Below, piece after piece: positions 33,047 through 42,049 of a stretch of 64,000 nt of DNA (its first letter is position 1; each line of letters starts with the position of its first letter). The position numbers and the translations under genes are program-made. Source of the stretch: Prorocentrum cordatum (Eukaryota > Sar > Dinophyceae > Prorocentrales > Prorocentraceae); the NCBI GenBank assembly GCA_963575745.1, contig CAUYUJ010019918.1:1-64000 (forward strand), in the 5' to 3' direction. The notes beneath the pieces are model-generated. The model saw only the letters and a program-made list of their open reading frames with translations, made no database searches and was not told the origin of the DNA.

Positions 33047-33142
33047 GCGTCAGTGGACCTCGCGCGCTGGTGTGCCGAGCGCTGCCCGGAGGGCACCTGG
33101 GGCGGCCGGCGCTGCGTGGAGCTGGGCGCCGGGTGCGGCCTG
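33047..33142 (+). CDS. METTL21-like methyltransferase gene, exon 2 (SAM motif I)
   Basis: 32 codons in frame: ASVDLARWCAERCPEG then WGGRRCVELGAGCGL. The ELGAGCGL segment (33119-33142) is the glycine-rich S-adenosylmethionine-binding motif I of class I methyltransferases in the form typical of METTL21/FAM86 proteins, and LARW just before it fits the helix that precedes it. Acceptor GAG|GCG obeys the AG|G rule. The donor is read as CTG|GCGATC (GC type), the only nearby choice that leaves phase 0 for the next exon. Confidence 0.7.
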
Positions 33143-33197
33143 GCGATCAGGGGCAGCGACAGGGGGGGGTGGGACAGGCACAGGGGGGGATTCGACC

Positions 33198-33373
33198 AGA
33201 CGTAAGAGTGACCTTTGGCAGGAGTGACCTTTGGTGCGGGCACAGACGGGTCCCCTGATGGCGGAAAGCAAAGCAGTCAGTGGCAGTTGCTTGCGCACCC
33301 AGGTTTGGTCCCCCCGCGGCCCCCAAAAAGCCGCGCACCAAAGGTCACTCTTACCCAGGGTCACTCTTGCGTA
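33198..33373. mobile_element. Inverted-repeat element (family II), intact copy
   Basis: The left end GTAAGAGTGACCTTTGGCAG, GAGTGACCTTTGGTGCGG pairs with the right end CCGCGCACCAAAGGTCACTC, TTACCCAGGGTCACTCTTGC. About 176 bp, in intron 2 of the methyltransferase gene. The second copy is split around a 2.2-kb insertion (35002-37400). Confidence 0.85.
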
Positions 33374-33715
33374 TAGCCGAGGGATGCATCGACCCCCAAC
33401 CGCCCACTGATCGCCGGTAGGGGCCCGATAGCCCCAACCCGGGGCTGAACCTGAACGGGGTGTCTCGTTTTCATTTTGGTTTCATTTTTTCCCTCGTTTT
33501 GTCTTCAGTCCACCTCTACCGCAGAACGAAATCGAGACGAAAACGGCCCACGAAATCGCCAGAACACCGTTCAGGTCCAGCCCTGCCCCAACCTGCCCAG
33601 GAAAGTGTGGACTCACTGTCGGGGCCCTGTCGCCGCCCTGTCGACGATGTGTCGCCGATGCCAGATCCATGCATGCCCCCCGGATGCCAGTCCCCCCCCC
33701 CTCGGCGCCCCTCAG

Positions 33716-33811
33716 GTGAGTGGCGCGCTGCTGCGGCGCCACGCGCGCGTAGTGGCGACCGACATGGAGCCGCTCCTGGAGCACCTCCGGCGGAACTCGG
33801 CAGCAAATCGT
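33716..33811 (+). CDS. METTL21-like methyltransferase gene, exon 3 (post-I acidic motif)
   Basis: VSGALLRRHARVVATDMEPL followed by LEHLRRNSAANR. In class I methyltransferases the strand after motif I ends in an acidic residue that binds the ribose of SAM; VVATD supplies it (Asp at 33761), and the following L..L..N...N pattern is characteristic of the METTL21 group. Joined to exon 2 it reads ELGAGCGL-VSGALL without a gap. Acceptor CCCCTCAG|GTGAGT. The 3' end is uncertain: GC or GT donors occur at 33812, 33821 and 33823. Confidence 0.7.
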
Positions 33812-34077
33812 GCGGGCCTCGTGCGCCTTCGTAACTTCATCTTTGGAACGCACCAGCACCGATTAGCGTCCGGCAATCGATGGGAAAGCGCCGACTCAGC
33901 GTCGGTTGGCGTCACTTGGGGACGCCGAGCATCGACTTGGCGTCGATCAGCGGCGGCTCGCAAGAGCCAACACGAGATGGTCTGGGAGGCTCCCATGAGT
34001 TGCCACCGAAGGTGGAACCTAAGCCTGAACGCGGAGGACTGGAGGAAGAAGAACAAGAGCAGCAGCAGCACAAATTG

Positions 34078-34200
34078 TCAGCGGTCCTCGCGTACTTCTT
34101 GCGCCTGCGCTGGACCCCGCTTCCCGGCGGCAGGGGCAGCGCCGGAGGCGCCGCCAGGGGGGGTCCAGCGCAGATGCGAGAAATCCGCGCGGACCGTCGA
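34078..34200. mobile_element. Inverted-repeat element (family III), short copy
   Basis: GCGGTCCTCGCGTACTTCTT, GCGCCTGCGCTGGACCCC on the left mirrors GGGGGTCCAGCGCAGATGCG, AGAAATCCGCGCGGACCG on the right around a GGCAGCGCCGGAGGCGCCGCC core. Lies in intron 3 of the methyltransferase gene. Confidence 0.8.
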
Positions 34201-34234
34201 ACATTTCATCAAGGGCTTACGCCATTCCGCCGAC

Positions 34235-34735
34235 CCCCACAAGGAGTGAGTGCTTGAGCTTGGCATCGCTCGGACGTGTGCATTTTTCCTTCGGCGAGGA
34301 CCATCGAGGAGCATCCTTGATCTTTTGGCGAAAAAACCACGCACAAAACCGAAAAAAACGCAGGGAATGGACGTCCGAGCGATGGCCAGTGAGACGATCG
34401 TCGAAGTTCTACGTAGCACCCCGCAGTTGCGGATAAAGAGTGAGGGGGTTGCGAGGACGTCCGCCGTCTGCGAGGCTCTGAAGAACCCCGCCGCAGGCGC
34501 CGATTTCTTGGTTAAATCCATGTGGCATGTGGGTGGGTCGAGGGGTGGGTCGTGGGTGGGTCGCTGGGTGAGTCGCGGGGTGGGTCGCGGGTGGGTCGCG
34601 GGTGGGTCGCGGGTGGGTCGCGGGTGGATCGCGGGGTGCGTCGCGGGGTGCGTCGCGGGTGCATCGCGGGGTGCGTCGCGGGGTGCGTCGCGGGTGGGTC
34701 GCGGGTGGGAGGGAGAAGAGAGAGGGGGAGGGGGA
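34235..34735 (-). repeat. Composite TTG/CGACCCACC repeat, copy 3 (inverted, lacks TTG)
   Basis: Read on the minus strand: CGACCCACCCGCGACCC units (34530-34710), GCCTGCGGCGGGGTTCTTCA, GAGCCTCGCAGACGGCGG, CTCACTCTTTATCCGCAACT. No (TTG)n tract is present. Confidence 0.8.
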
Positions 34736-34992
34736 CGGCCAAATGTCTCACACGCCTTTGCGCCCTCGGCATTGCGGGGGTCGGCGGATTGGCATGCCGC
34801 CTGTCTGCCTCCGAGGACGGCTCCCCGGAGCACGGCGTCGAGGCCCTGAGCTGGGAGGACGGCGCCAGCAGGCAGGCGCTGCGAGCGCGCCTCGGGCCGG
34901 ACGGCGCCGGGGCGGTGTTGGCGGCGAACTGCGTGTATTCCCACGACGCCATCGGCCCGTTCCTGGCGACGGTGGAGGCCCTCTCCGGGAAG
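34731..34992 (+). CDS. METTL21-like methyltransferase gene, exon 4 (DxxY-like motif)
   Basis: The convincing part runs from about 34785: LACRLSASEDGSPEHGVEAL, SWEDG, then VLAANCVYSHDAIGPFLATV and EALSGK. V..L.W followed by a strand ending in DxxY is the signature of METTL21/FAM86 protein methyltransferases; here the first Asp is Asn (N-C-V-Y at 34927-34938), an unusual change at a conserved position. The 5' boundary is unresolved; 34731 follows the last upstream AG and may be too early. The 3' end is AAG|GATCGA, a GA donor in phase 0 that fits the AG|GAG acceptor of exon 5. Confidence 0.65.
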
Positions 34993-35244
34993 GATCGACT
35001 GGACGCAAGAGTGACCCTTTGCCAGAGTGACCTTTGGTGCGGGCCCAATGGGGCCCCCCGATCGCCGAACGCGATGCGATAGTAGCGCCTTGCGCACTTG
35101 TGCTTGGCCCCCCCGCGGCCCCCATAAAGCCGCGCACTAAAGGTTCGAGTAGGGGGGATCGACTACAGGATTGATTTACCCTTAATTGATTTCCGTCGAG
35201 TCTATGGCAAATGCGTCCTATGTTCCGTAGATATACTGGGCATT

Positions 35245-35545
35245 ATATGTCAGAATGAGGGGGCCGAACGGTCATTCACTGTCACTGGGCGCGTGGCTGA
35301 AGTGAGGTCCTGCGGTGCGGATTGTTGTTGGTGTTGTTGGTGGTGGTGGTGTTGTTAGTGTTGGTGTTAGTGTTGGTGTTGTGTTTGTTACTGCTGTTGG
35401 TGTTGTTGCTGTTGCTACTGTTGCTGTTGGTGTTGTTGTTGCTGTTGCTGGTGTTGCTGGTGTTGCTGTTGCTGTTGGCGGTGTTGCTGTTGTTTGTGTT
35501 GTTGCTATGTAGTTGGTGGTGGCGTTGCTGTTGAACTCTCATCAT
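35245..35545 (+). repeat. Composite TTG repeat, copy 4 (3' part missing)
   Basis: TGTCAGAATGAGGGGGCCGA, CATTCACTGTCACTGGGCGC, GTGGCTGAAGTGAGGTCCTG, then (TTG)n with GTT/GCT variants to 35540. The CGACCCACC half is absent. Confidence 0.85.
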
Positions 35546-35729
35546 TAATGAAGATGTATTGTTGATCCTCCTCCGGTAACATACGTGTTTTTCAATTGAA
35601 ATGCCCCTCCTGGGGCTCGCACCCGGTTTTTGATCAGGGAAAGTCTTCCTCCTCAATTTGCGTTGTTGACCCCCAGACTACAACAACAACAACAACAACA
35701 ACAACAACGGCTCCCGCCTGATATTTCCA

Positions 35730-36295
35730 CGCAAAGTATTGAGGAATCGCGTTCTCGCTATGGATTTCCTTGCAAGTTACCCTAGAATCGCGCTCTCGCC
35801 TGTGACTTTCTCTCGATGTATTCAGGCGCCACGCCCTCGCCATTCAGGAATCGCTCTCGCCTGGCACTACCCCATAATTTACTTAGGAATCGCGCTCTCG
35901 CCCGAGGTTTCCTGGCGAGTTATACAGGACTCACGCATTCGCGTTTAACGCATGTTGTTTCAATTGATGTGCCCTCCTGGGGCTCGCAGTGTTTGTTCTG
36001 TTAAAAATATTCGTGCTCGAATTGTGTCCCTGGGCCCCAGTTTACAACAACAACGGCTCCCGCCTAATACTGCCCTACAATGTATTCCCAAATCGCGCTC
36101 TCGCGAGGGATTTCCTCATACTTTAATGCAGGAGTCACGCTGTCGCGTGGGATATCCTTGCAGTTTTTTCAGACGCCACGCCCTCGACACTCAGGAATCA
36201 CGCTCTCTCTGTGGAGTTCTTCCAGATTGATTCGGAAATCGCGCTATCGCTCGAGACTTCCTCGCGACTCATGCAGGACGCACGCTTTAGCAACC
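35730..36295 (+). repeat. TCGCGCTCTCGC tandem repeat
   Basis: About ten degenerate units of 45-60 bp with GGAATCGCGCTCTCGC, a short TTTCCT or CTTCCTCGCGA stretch, and TTCAGG. Two ACAACAACAACAACGGCTCC, CGCCT segments (35690, 36048) interrupt it. Confidence 0.75.
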
Positions 36296-36599
36296 CGCCT
36301 GCTCGACCTGGCCGTCTAGGCCCGCCTTCCCGACCCGCCCTTGTAGGGTCTACCCGCCCGATATGCCCGTCTGGTCCTGTCAGGTATTTTCTGCTCCTAG
36401 CCCCCCTCCTGCTATTTGCTCTGGTGTTTCATATTCCTCCCTCCCCCTTGTTCCTGCCTTCCACCCGTCCTCGCTTTCCCTGCCTTAGGGGCTGCACGAA
36501 ATAGACACGTTGCAGGTGAGAAAGAACGATCGAAGACGAAGAGGGCGGGTATCGAGGGTTTGGGATACACGTGTTGAATTGCACGCGAGCAGGGAAGAG

Positions 36600-37290
36600 C
36601 GAACAGTCTTAACATGATGGTTGGTGTTGTTGCTGTTGCTGGTGCTGTTATTGTTGGTTGTTGGTGGTGCTGTTGTTGATGTTGTTGTTGCTGCTGTTGG
36701 TGTGGATGTTGTTGTTGATGTTGTTGTGGTTGCTGCTGCTGTTGGTGTAGTTGATGGTGTAGTTGTTGTCGGTATTGTTGTTGATGGTGCTGTTGGTGTT
36801 GGTGTTGTTGGTGGTGCTGTTGGTGCTCGTGTTGTTGGGTGGTGTTGTAGGTGATGTTGTTTGTTGTTGGTGGTGTTGGTGGTGGTGTAGGTGTTGTTAT
36901 TGTTTGTTTGTGTTGTTGTTTGTTTGTTTGTTTGTTGATTGTTATCCTCGTCCCCCCCGCGACACGGCCCGCGACCCACCCGCGACCCCACCCGCGACCC
37001 ACCCGCGACCCACCCGTGACCCACCCCGCGACCCACCCGCGACCCACCTGCGACCCACCCCGCGACCCACCCGCGACCCATCCCTCGACCCACCCGCGAC
37101 CCATCCCTCGACCCACCCGCGACCCATCCGCGACCTTTTTCTCGACCCACCCACATTGCTTCAACGAAAGGATAAGCGCCTGCGGCGGGCTCACTGCATA
37201 ATTTGTTAAACTTAGGCAATGCGGCGGGCTTCTCCAGAGTCTCGCAGACTGCTGACGTTCTCGCCGCCCCCTCACTCTTAGATCCGACGG
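36600..37290 (+). repeat. Composite TTG/CGACCCACC repeat, copy 5
   Basis: (TTG)n at 36620-36945, CGACCCACCCGCGACCC units to 37150, CACATTGCTTCAACGAAAGG, GCGCCTGCGGCGGGC, TCTCGCAGACTGCTGACG and CTCACTCTTAGATCCGACGG. Confidence 0.85.
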
Positions 37291-37412
37291 GAAAATCAAT
37301 GTTCTCGCAGATCCGACGGGAAAAGAAATTTTGGGGCGAGTCAACTCTGTAGTCGATCCGTTACTCGAAAGGTCACTCTTACCCAGGGCCACTCTTGCGC
37401 GTAGCCGAAGAG

Positions 37413-37619
37413 GAGACCCTGGCGCTGATGTGCGGGATCCCCGTGCCGAAGGCCCTGGGCCAGGGGGCAGCTGCCGGCCAAGGCCCCGCCAGCACCGAGC
37501 CCGGCGCGGCCACCGAGGAGGCCACAGCCTCCGAGTGCGCGTCGGAAGAGGCCACCCTGATCGACGGCTTCCTGGCCGCGGCGCCGGGCCTTTTCGACGC
37601 ACATGTCGGGTGCTACTAG
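37413..37619 (+). CDS. METTL21-like methyltransferase gene, exon 5 (C terminus)
   Basis: 68 codons and a TAG stop: ETLALMCGIPVPKALGQG, an Ala/Glu/Thr/Gly-rich linker, then EEATLIDGFLAAAPGLFDAHV. The frame is repeat-free and joins exon 4 as ALSGK-ETLALM through a GA-AG intron with AGG-type direct repeats (AAG|GATC and GAG|GAGA). C-terminal regions of this family vary, so the assignment rests on frame, splice motif and position. With all exons the protein would be roughly 260 residues, usual for METTL21-type enzymes. A family III left end follows at 37662. Confidence 0.45.
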   Translation, partial: ETLALMCGIPVPKALGQGAAAGQGPASTEPGAATEEATASECASEEATLIDGFLAAAPGLFDAHVGCY

Positions 37620-37948
37620 AATCCCGAAGAAGAAACAAATGCACAAGCATGCACTGTTGGCGCTCCGCGCGGATTTCTTGCATCCGCGCTGGGCCCCCCT
37701 CTATGCCGCTTCTTTTTCTTATTATGTTTCTTGTTGTTTTTCTTCTTCTGCTTCTTTTCCTCCTCCTTCTTCTTCTTCTAGAAGTGGGCCTGGCCCGAGG
37801 TGGCCCCTGGCGTCCCCAGTGAGGCCCAGGTGGCTTCCCGAGCACCCCCACGCGAGGCCCAGAGGTTCCCTGGGGGCTCCACAGCGTCACCCCCAGGGGG
37901 CGCAGCGCGTGAGGGCGCGGAGACCACCGTTTTGGCGGAGGAGCTGCT

Positions 37949-37980
<32 letters not shown>

Positions 37981-38080
37981 TCCTCCTCCTCCTCCTCCTC
38001 CTCCTCCTCATCCTCCTCCTCTTCCTCCTCCTCCTCCTCCTCCCTCCTCCCCCAGGGCGCGGAGACCTCCTAGGCTTAAT
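37620..38080. other. No gene; element end and GCC/TCC microsatellite
   Basis: 37662-37708 is a family III left end (CGCGCGGATTTCTTGCATCC, GCGCTGGGCCCCCC). GCC then TCC repeats fill 37950-38060. Confidence 0.6.
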
Positions 38081-38150
38081 TCGGGCTTGTCCCTCTACAG
38101 GAGGAGTATTCAAGAATAGTCAAGAAAATAGTCTGGAGACGATTTTCCCA
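38080..38150. mobile_element. Inverted-repeat element (family I), left half only
   Basis: TTCGGGCTTGTCCCTCTACA, GGAGGAGTATTCAAGAATAG, AAAATAGTCTGGAGACGATT follow the family I copies at 25254 and 53252. No right end is present within 300 bp. Confidence 0.65.
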
Positions 38151-38690
38151 ACCCTCCTGCGTTGGGTTCTCGTTTTGAATAGAGCACTGCTCGCGCGAAC
38201 CTTCCTTCCCGTCCCTCTCTTCCCCCCTACCTTTTACCTCGCTCGTCGCTGCGTTTCGAGGGCTGCTGGGGGCTGCGATCTGTGAAACTGTCACCACTTT
38301 CGAGGGCTGCTGAGGGGCCCAGCACAGTGGGCTTCCCGCACGTCTTTCTCCTGCTCTTCGTTCCCGACTCCCCATGTCCTCTTCGAGCCTGTAGTTGTCG
38401 CCCCTCGTTCTTGTATGGTTCTCCTGCGCATCATGTCATTGGCGCGTGTCCCAAGTAGCTTGCATATCAAAAAACGGATCCTGCAATTTGATTGTCCGTG
38501 CAAGTTTCGGCCAACTCCTCGTTTCCCATGATACAAATGGGTTGGGTACGTCACAGGGTAATTCCCAACCATCCTGTGGTGTTGGGTCCTCGTTTTGAAG
38601 AGATGGTCCCCGCGTTCCTCCTTTTCCTCCTCCTCCTCCTCCTCCTCCTCCTCCTCCTCCTTCTCCTCGCCCTCCTCCCTCCTGCGTTCG
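38151..38690. other. No supported gene; TCC run at 38615-38690
   Basis: Non-repetitive sequence with short frames only, then a TCC array next to the satellite. Confidence 0.4.
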
Positions 38691-39300
38691 CATGCCTCCC
38701 CACCACCAATTTCGGAACACCCCTCACACGCTTCGTGGCCCCATAGGCAGCTCCACCGAAGGCCCCAGTGGCTGCGTTCGCATGTCTCCCCACCACCCAT
38801 TTCGGCACACCCCTCACACGTTTCGTGGCCCCATAGGGAGCTCCACCGAAGGCCCCAGTGGCTGCGTTCGCATGCCTCCCCACCACCCATTTCGGCACAC
38901 CCCTCACACGTTTCGTGGCCCCATAGGGAGCTCCACCGAAGGCCCCAGTGGCTGCGTTCGCATGCCTCCCCACCACCTATTTCGGCACACCCCTCACACG
39001 TTTCGTGGCCCCATAGGGAGCTCCACCGAAGGCCCCAGTGGCTGCGTTCGCATGCCTCCCCACCACCCATTTCGGCACACCCCTCACACGTTTCGTGGCC
39101 CCATAGGGAGCTCCACCGAAGGCCCCAGTGGCTGCGTTCGCATGCCTCCCCACCACCCATTTCGGCACACCCCTCACACGATTCGTGGCCCCATAGGGAG
39201 CTCCACCGCAGGCCCCAGTGGCTGCGTTCGCATGCCTCCCCACCACCCATTTCGGCACACCCCTCACACGTTTCGTGGCCCCATAGGGAGCTCCACCGAA
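38691..39300 (+). repeat. 90-bp satellite array
   Basis: Seven units with an exact 90-bp period (GGCCCCAGTG at 38761, 38851, 38941, 39031, 39121, 39211). Each reads GGCCCCAGTGGCTGCGTTCG, CATGCCTCCCCACCACCCAT, TTCGGCACACCCCTCACACG, TTTCGTGGCCCCATAGGGAG, CTCCACCGAA. Units differ by only one to three bases. The array runs into the assembly gap, so its true length is unknown. The period is a multiple of three, so frames stay open; these are not genes. Confidence 0.95.
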
Positions 39301-39400
39301 NNNNNNNNNNNNNNNNNNNNNNNNNNNNNNNNNNNNNNNNNNNNNNNNNNNNNNNNNNNNNNNNNNNNNNNNNNNNNNNNNNNNNNNNNNNNNNNNNNNN
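39301..39400. other. Assembly gap (100 N)
   Basis: Exactly 100 N between the 90-bp satellite and the 197-bp units. A round length usually marks a gap of unknown size, so linkage of the two sides rests on scaffolding. Confidence 0.98.
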
Positions 39401-39879
39401 GGCGGTGCCGAAGAAAGGCCACTCCAAGACACATTTTTCTTTCGAAAATATTGATTTTCTGCTCCCGGCGCCCGGGAACCCCTTCCGGGCCGCTTCTGGC
39501 ACCCGGGCCGGCGCTCGAGCCGAACGCCCGGGCCATCACCCGGGCCAGCGCCCGGGCCGGTTCCGGCGCCGGCCGGCGCCGGAAAATTGAATTCCGAGGC
39601 GGTGCGGAAAAAAGGCCACTCCAAGACATATTTTTCTTTCGAAAATATTGATTTTCTGCTCCCGGCGCCCTGGAACCCCCTTCCGGGCCGATTCCGGCAC
39701 CCAGGCCGGCGCTCGAACCGAACGCCCGGGCCGGCACCTGGGCTGGCGGCCGACGCACGATGCGCTGCCACAAGCCAGCTTCCCGCAAGATCGGTCCAGA
39801 GTGGGAGGGGACGGAGCTGGGCGGGTGAAGGACCACCAGAGCACTGCTCCAGCCTTCCCACAGCCCTGGGTCTGCTGAC

Positions 39880-40375
39880 CACACAGGAGCACGGCAGACC
39901 ACACAGGAGCGCGGCAAACCACAAAGGAGCAAGGCAGACCCCAAATGAGCACGGCAGTCCACACGTTCGCACGGCAGACCGCACAGGAGCACGGCAGACC
40001 GCACATGAACACGGCAGACCAAGAAGGAGCACGGCAGACCACACAGGAGCACGGCAGACCACACAGGAGCACGGCAGACCACACAGGACACGGCAGACCC
40101 CACGGGAGCACGGCAGACCACACAGGAGCACCGCAAACCACACAAGAGCACGGCAGACCATACAGGAGCACGCCAGACCACACAGGAGCACGGCAGTCCA
40201 CACGTTCGCACGGCAAACTCCACAGGAGCACGGCAGACCCCAAAGGAGCACGGCAGACCACAGGAGCACGGAAGACCGCACAGGAGCACGGCAGACCACA
40301 CAGGAGCACGGCAAACCAAGAAGGAGCACGGCAGACCACAGGAGCACCGCAGACGCCACAGAAGCACGGCAGATC
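39880..40375 (+). repeat. 20-bp minisatellite, block 1
   Basis: Units of GGAGCACGGCAGACCACACA with one-base variants (CCCA, GCAC, AAGA tails). Three units of 20 bp equal 60 bp, so every frame gives a 20-residue periodic Cys/Leu/Pro/Val-rich product on the minus strand. Confidence 0.95.
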
Positions 40376-41289
40376 GTCGTCGTCGTCATCGTCGTCGTCG
40401 TCGTCTTCGTCAATAACGATCTCGAAAATTACGACAAAAAACGATGACAGAAAACGACCACAAACATAACACAAAAACCAACCGAACACGGAATCCAACA
40501 ACAAAAAAACAATCAGAAAAACGACCGCAATCATAAAATGATAACGACGGCGACAGCGAGAACGGCAACAGCGGACGATTATAATGAAAACGACGACCAC
40601 GACAAAGGAAAGGCACGCGACGACGACGACGGACAAACAAAAGACAAGACAGGCTGGAACAGAAAAAGTAGGCTGGGCGACAACGGGTGGGGGCCCGCGT
40701 GGCCGAGAGAAAAGCACGGTGTCGACACCATGATGTGGCCAGGGCAGCAGACTACCTCGACAGACCAGCGCGGCAGGCCACCATTTAGTCTGTTCTGTTG
40801 CGTTTATGGGTTTCTCTGACGTTCTCGCCAATACGGTCTCTGACGCACGTGGTGGATAAAAAACGGCGCTTCCCGTTCTTGTCCGGTCAGGTTCCCCAAA
40901 ATGGCCATTTCGCTCGAGACATCCTCGAAAAATCGAGGTGTTGGAGGCTATCGTTTAAGACGTCTTATGTCAAAAATGACGGTTTCGCTCGAGACATCCT
41001 CAAAAAATCGGGATGTTGAAAAATATCAAAAATTTTTGTTATGCATGAAAAATAAGCGTTTCGCTCGAGACATCCTCGAAAAAATGAGATGCCGACAGAG
41101 GTGATTTAGAACCTTTTATGTCAAAAAAGACGTTTTCGCTCGGGACGTCCTCAGAAAATGAGCAGGTGGTCTGCCGTGCTCCCGTGTGGAGCACGGCAGA
41201 CCACGGCCATTTCGCTCGAGACATCCTCAAAACATCGAGGTGTGGTCTGCCGTGCTCCTGTGTGGTCTGCCTTGCTCCTGTGGTCTGCT

Positions 41290-41485
41290 GACGGGAAGCG
41301 TCTTCGAGGTACGAGAAGCAAGCGGGACGTTCTGGCTGAATCCTTGAGTAATATATAATATATATCTATATATATATCTTTATATCTATGGGTTGCGGGA
41401 TCGCACGGCGTTTTTCATTGGCGGATGACGGGAAGCGTCTTCGAGGTACGAGAAGCAAGCGGGACGTTCTGGCTGAATCCTTGAG

Positions 41486-41522
<37 letters not shown>

Positions 41523-41695
41523 TTATGTCTATGGGTTGCGGGGCTGCACGGCGTTTTTCATTGGCGGATGACGGGAAGCGTCTTCGAGGTACGAGAAGCA
41601 AACGGAACGTTCTGGCTGAATCCTTGAGTAAAAATATATATATCTTTATATCTATGGGTTGCGCGATTGCACGGGGGTTTTCATTTGCGGATTCC
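41290..41695 (+). repeat. Insertion with three 120-130-bp tandem units and AT runs
   Basis: GACGGGAAGCGTCTTCGAGG, TACGAGAAGCAAGCGGGACG, TTCTGGCTGAATCCTTGAGT, (AT)n, CTTTATATCTATGGGTTGCG, CACGGCGTTTTTCATTGGCG repeats three times. Only the first full copy of the higher-order unit has it; the second lacks it, which explains most of the 3966 versus 3188 bp difference. Confidence 0.85.
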
Positions 41696-42049
41696 CCAAA
41701 ATGGCCATTTCGCTCGAGACATCCTCGAAAAATCGAGGTGTTGGAGGTTATCGTTTAAGACGTCTTATGTCAAAAATGACGGTTTCGCTCGAGACATCCT
41801 CAAAAAATCGGCATGTTGAAAAATATCAAAAATTTTTGTATGCATGAAAAATGAGCGTTTCGCTCGAGACATCCTCGAAAAAATGAGATGCCGACAGAGG
41901 TGTTTTAGAACCTCTTATGTTAAAAATTACGTTTTCGCTCGGGACGTCCTCAGAAAATGAGCAGGTGGTCTGCCGTGCTCCTGTGTGGAGCACGGCAGAC
42001 CACGGCCATTTCGCTCGAGACATCCTCAAAAAATCGAGGTGTGGTCTGC

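Larger units (their letters stand above)
35145..37368. mobile_element. 2.2-kb element with terminal inverted repeats and 6-bp target duplication
   Basis: The left end TCGAGTAGGGGGGATCGACT, ACAG and the right end (reverse complement TCGAGTAACGGATCGACTAC, AGAG) are inverted repeats; similarity continues inward (GATTGATTT, CCGTCG). The direct repeat AAAGGT flanks it (35139-35144 and 37368-37373) and is single in the intact family II copy, as expected of a target-site duplication. No transposase frame is seen; contents are composite TTG repeats and a TCGCGCTCTCGC repeat. Probably a non-autonomous DNA transposon. Confidence 0.8.
35002..37400. mobile_element. Inverted-repeat element (family II), split by an insertion
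   Basis: The left part (35002-35144: CGCAAGAGTGACCC, CCAGAGTGACCTTTGGTGCG, CCGCGCACTAAAGGT) and the right part (37368-37400: AAAGGTCACTCTTACCCAGG, GCCACTCTTGCG) together match the intact copy at 33198-33373. Between them lies a 2.2-kb element. The two ends fall 9 and 12 bases from the ends of intron 4, so this element nearly coincides with the original intron. Confidence 0.8.

Noticed and set aside
38691-39300. Exact 90-bp periodic array as a possible CRISPR or repeat-protein gene
   Set aside because: No unique spacers between repeats, eukaryotic setting, and frames are open on both strands; it is a satellite cut by an assembly gap.
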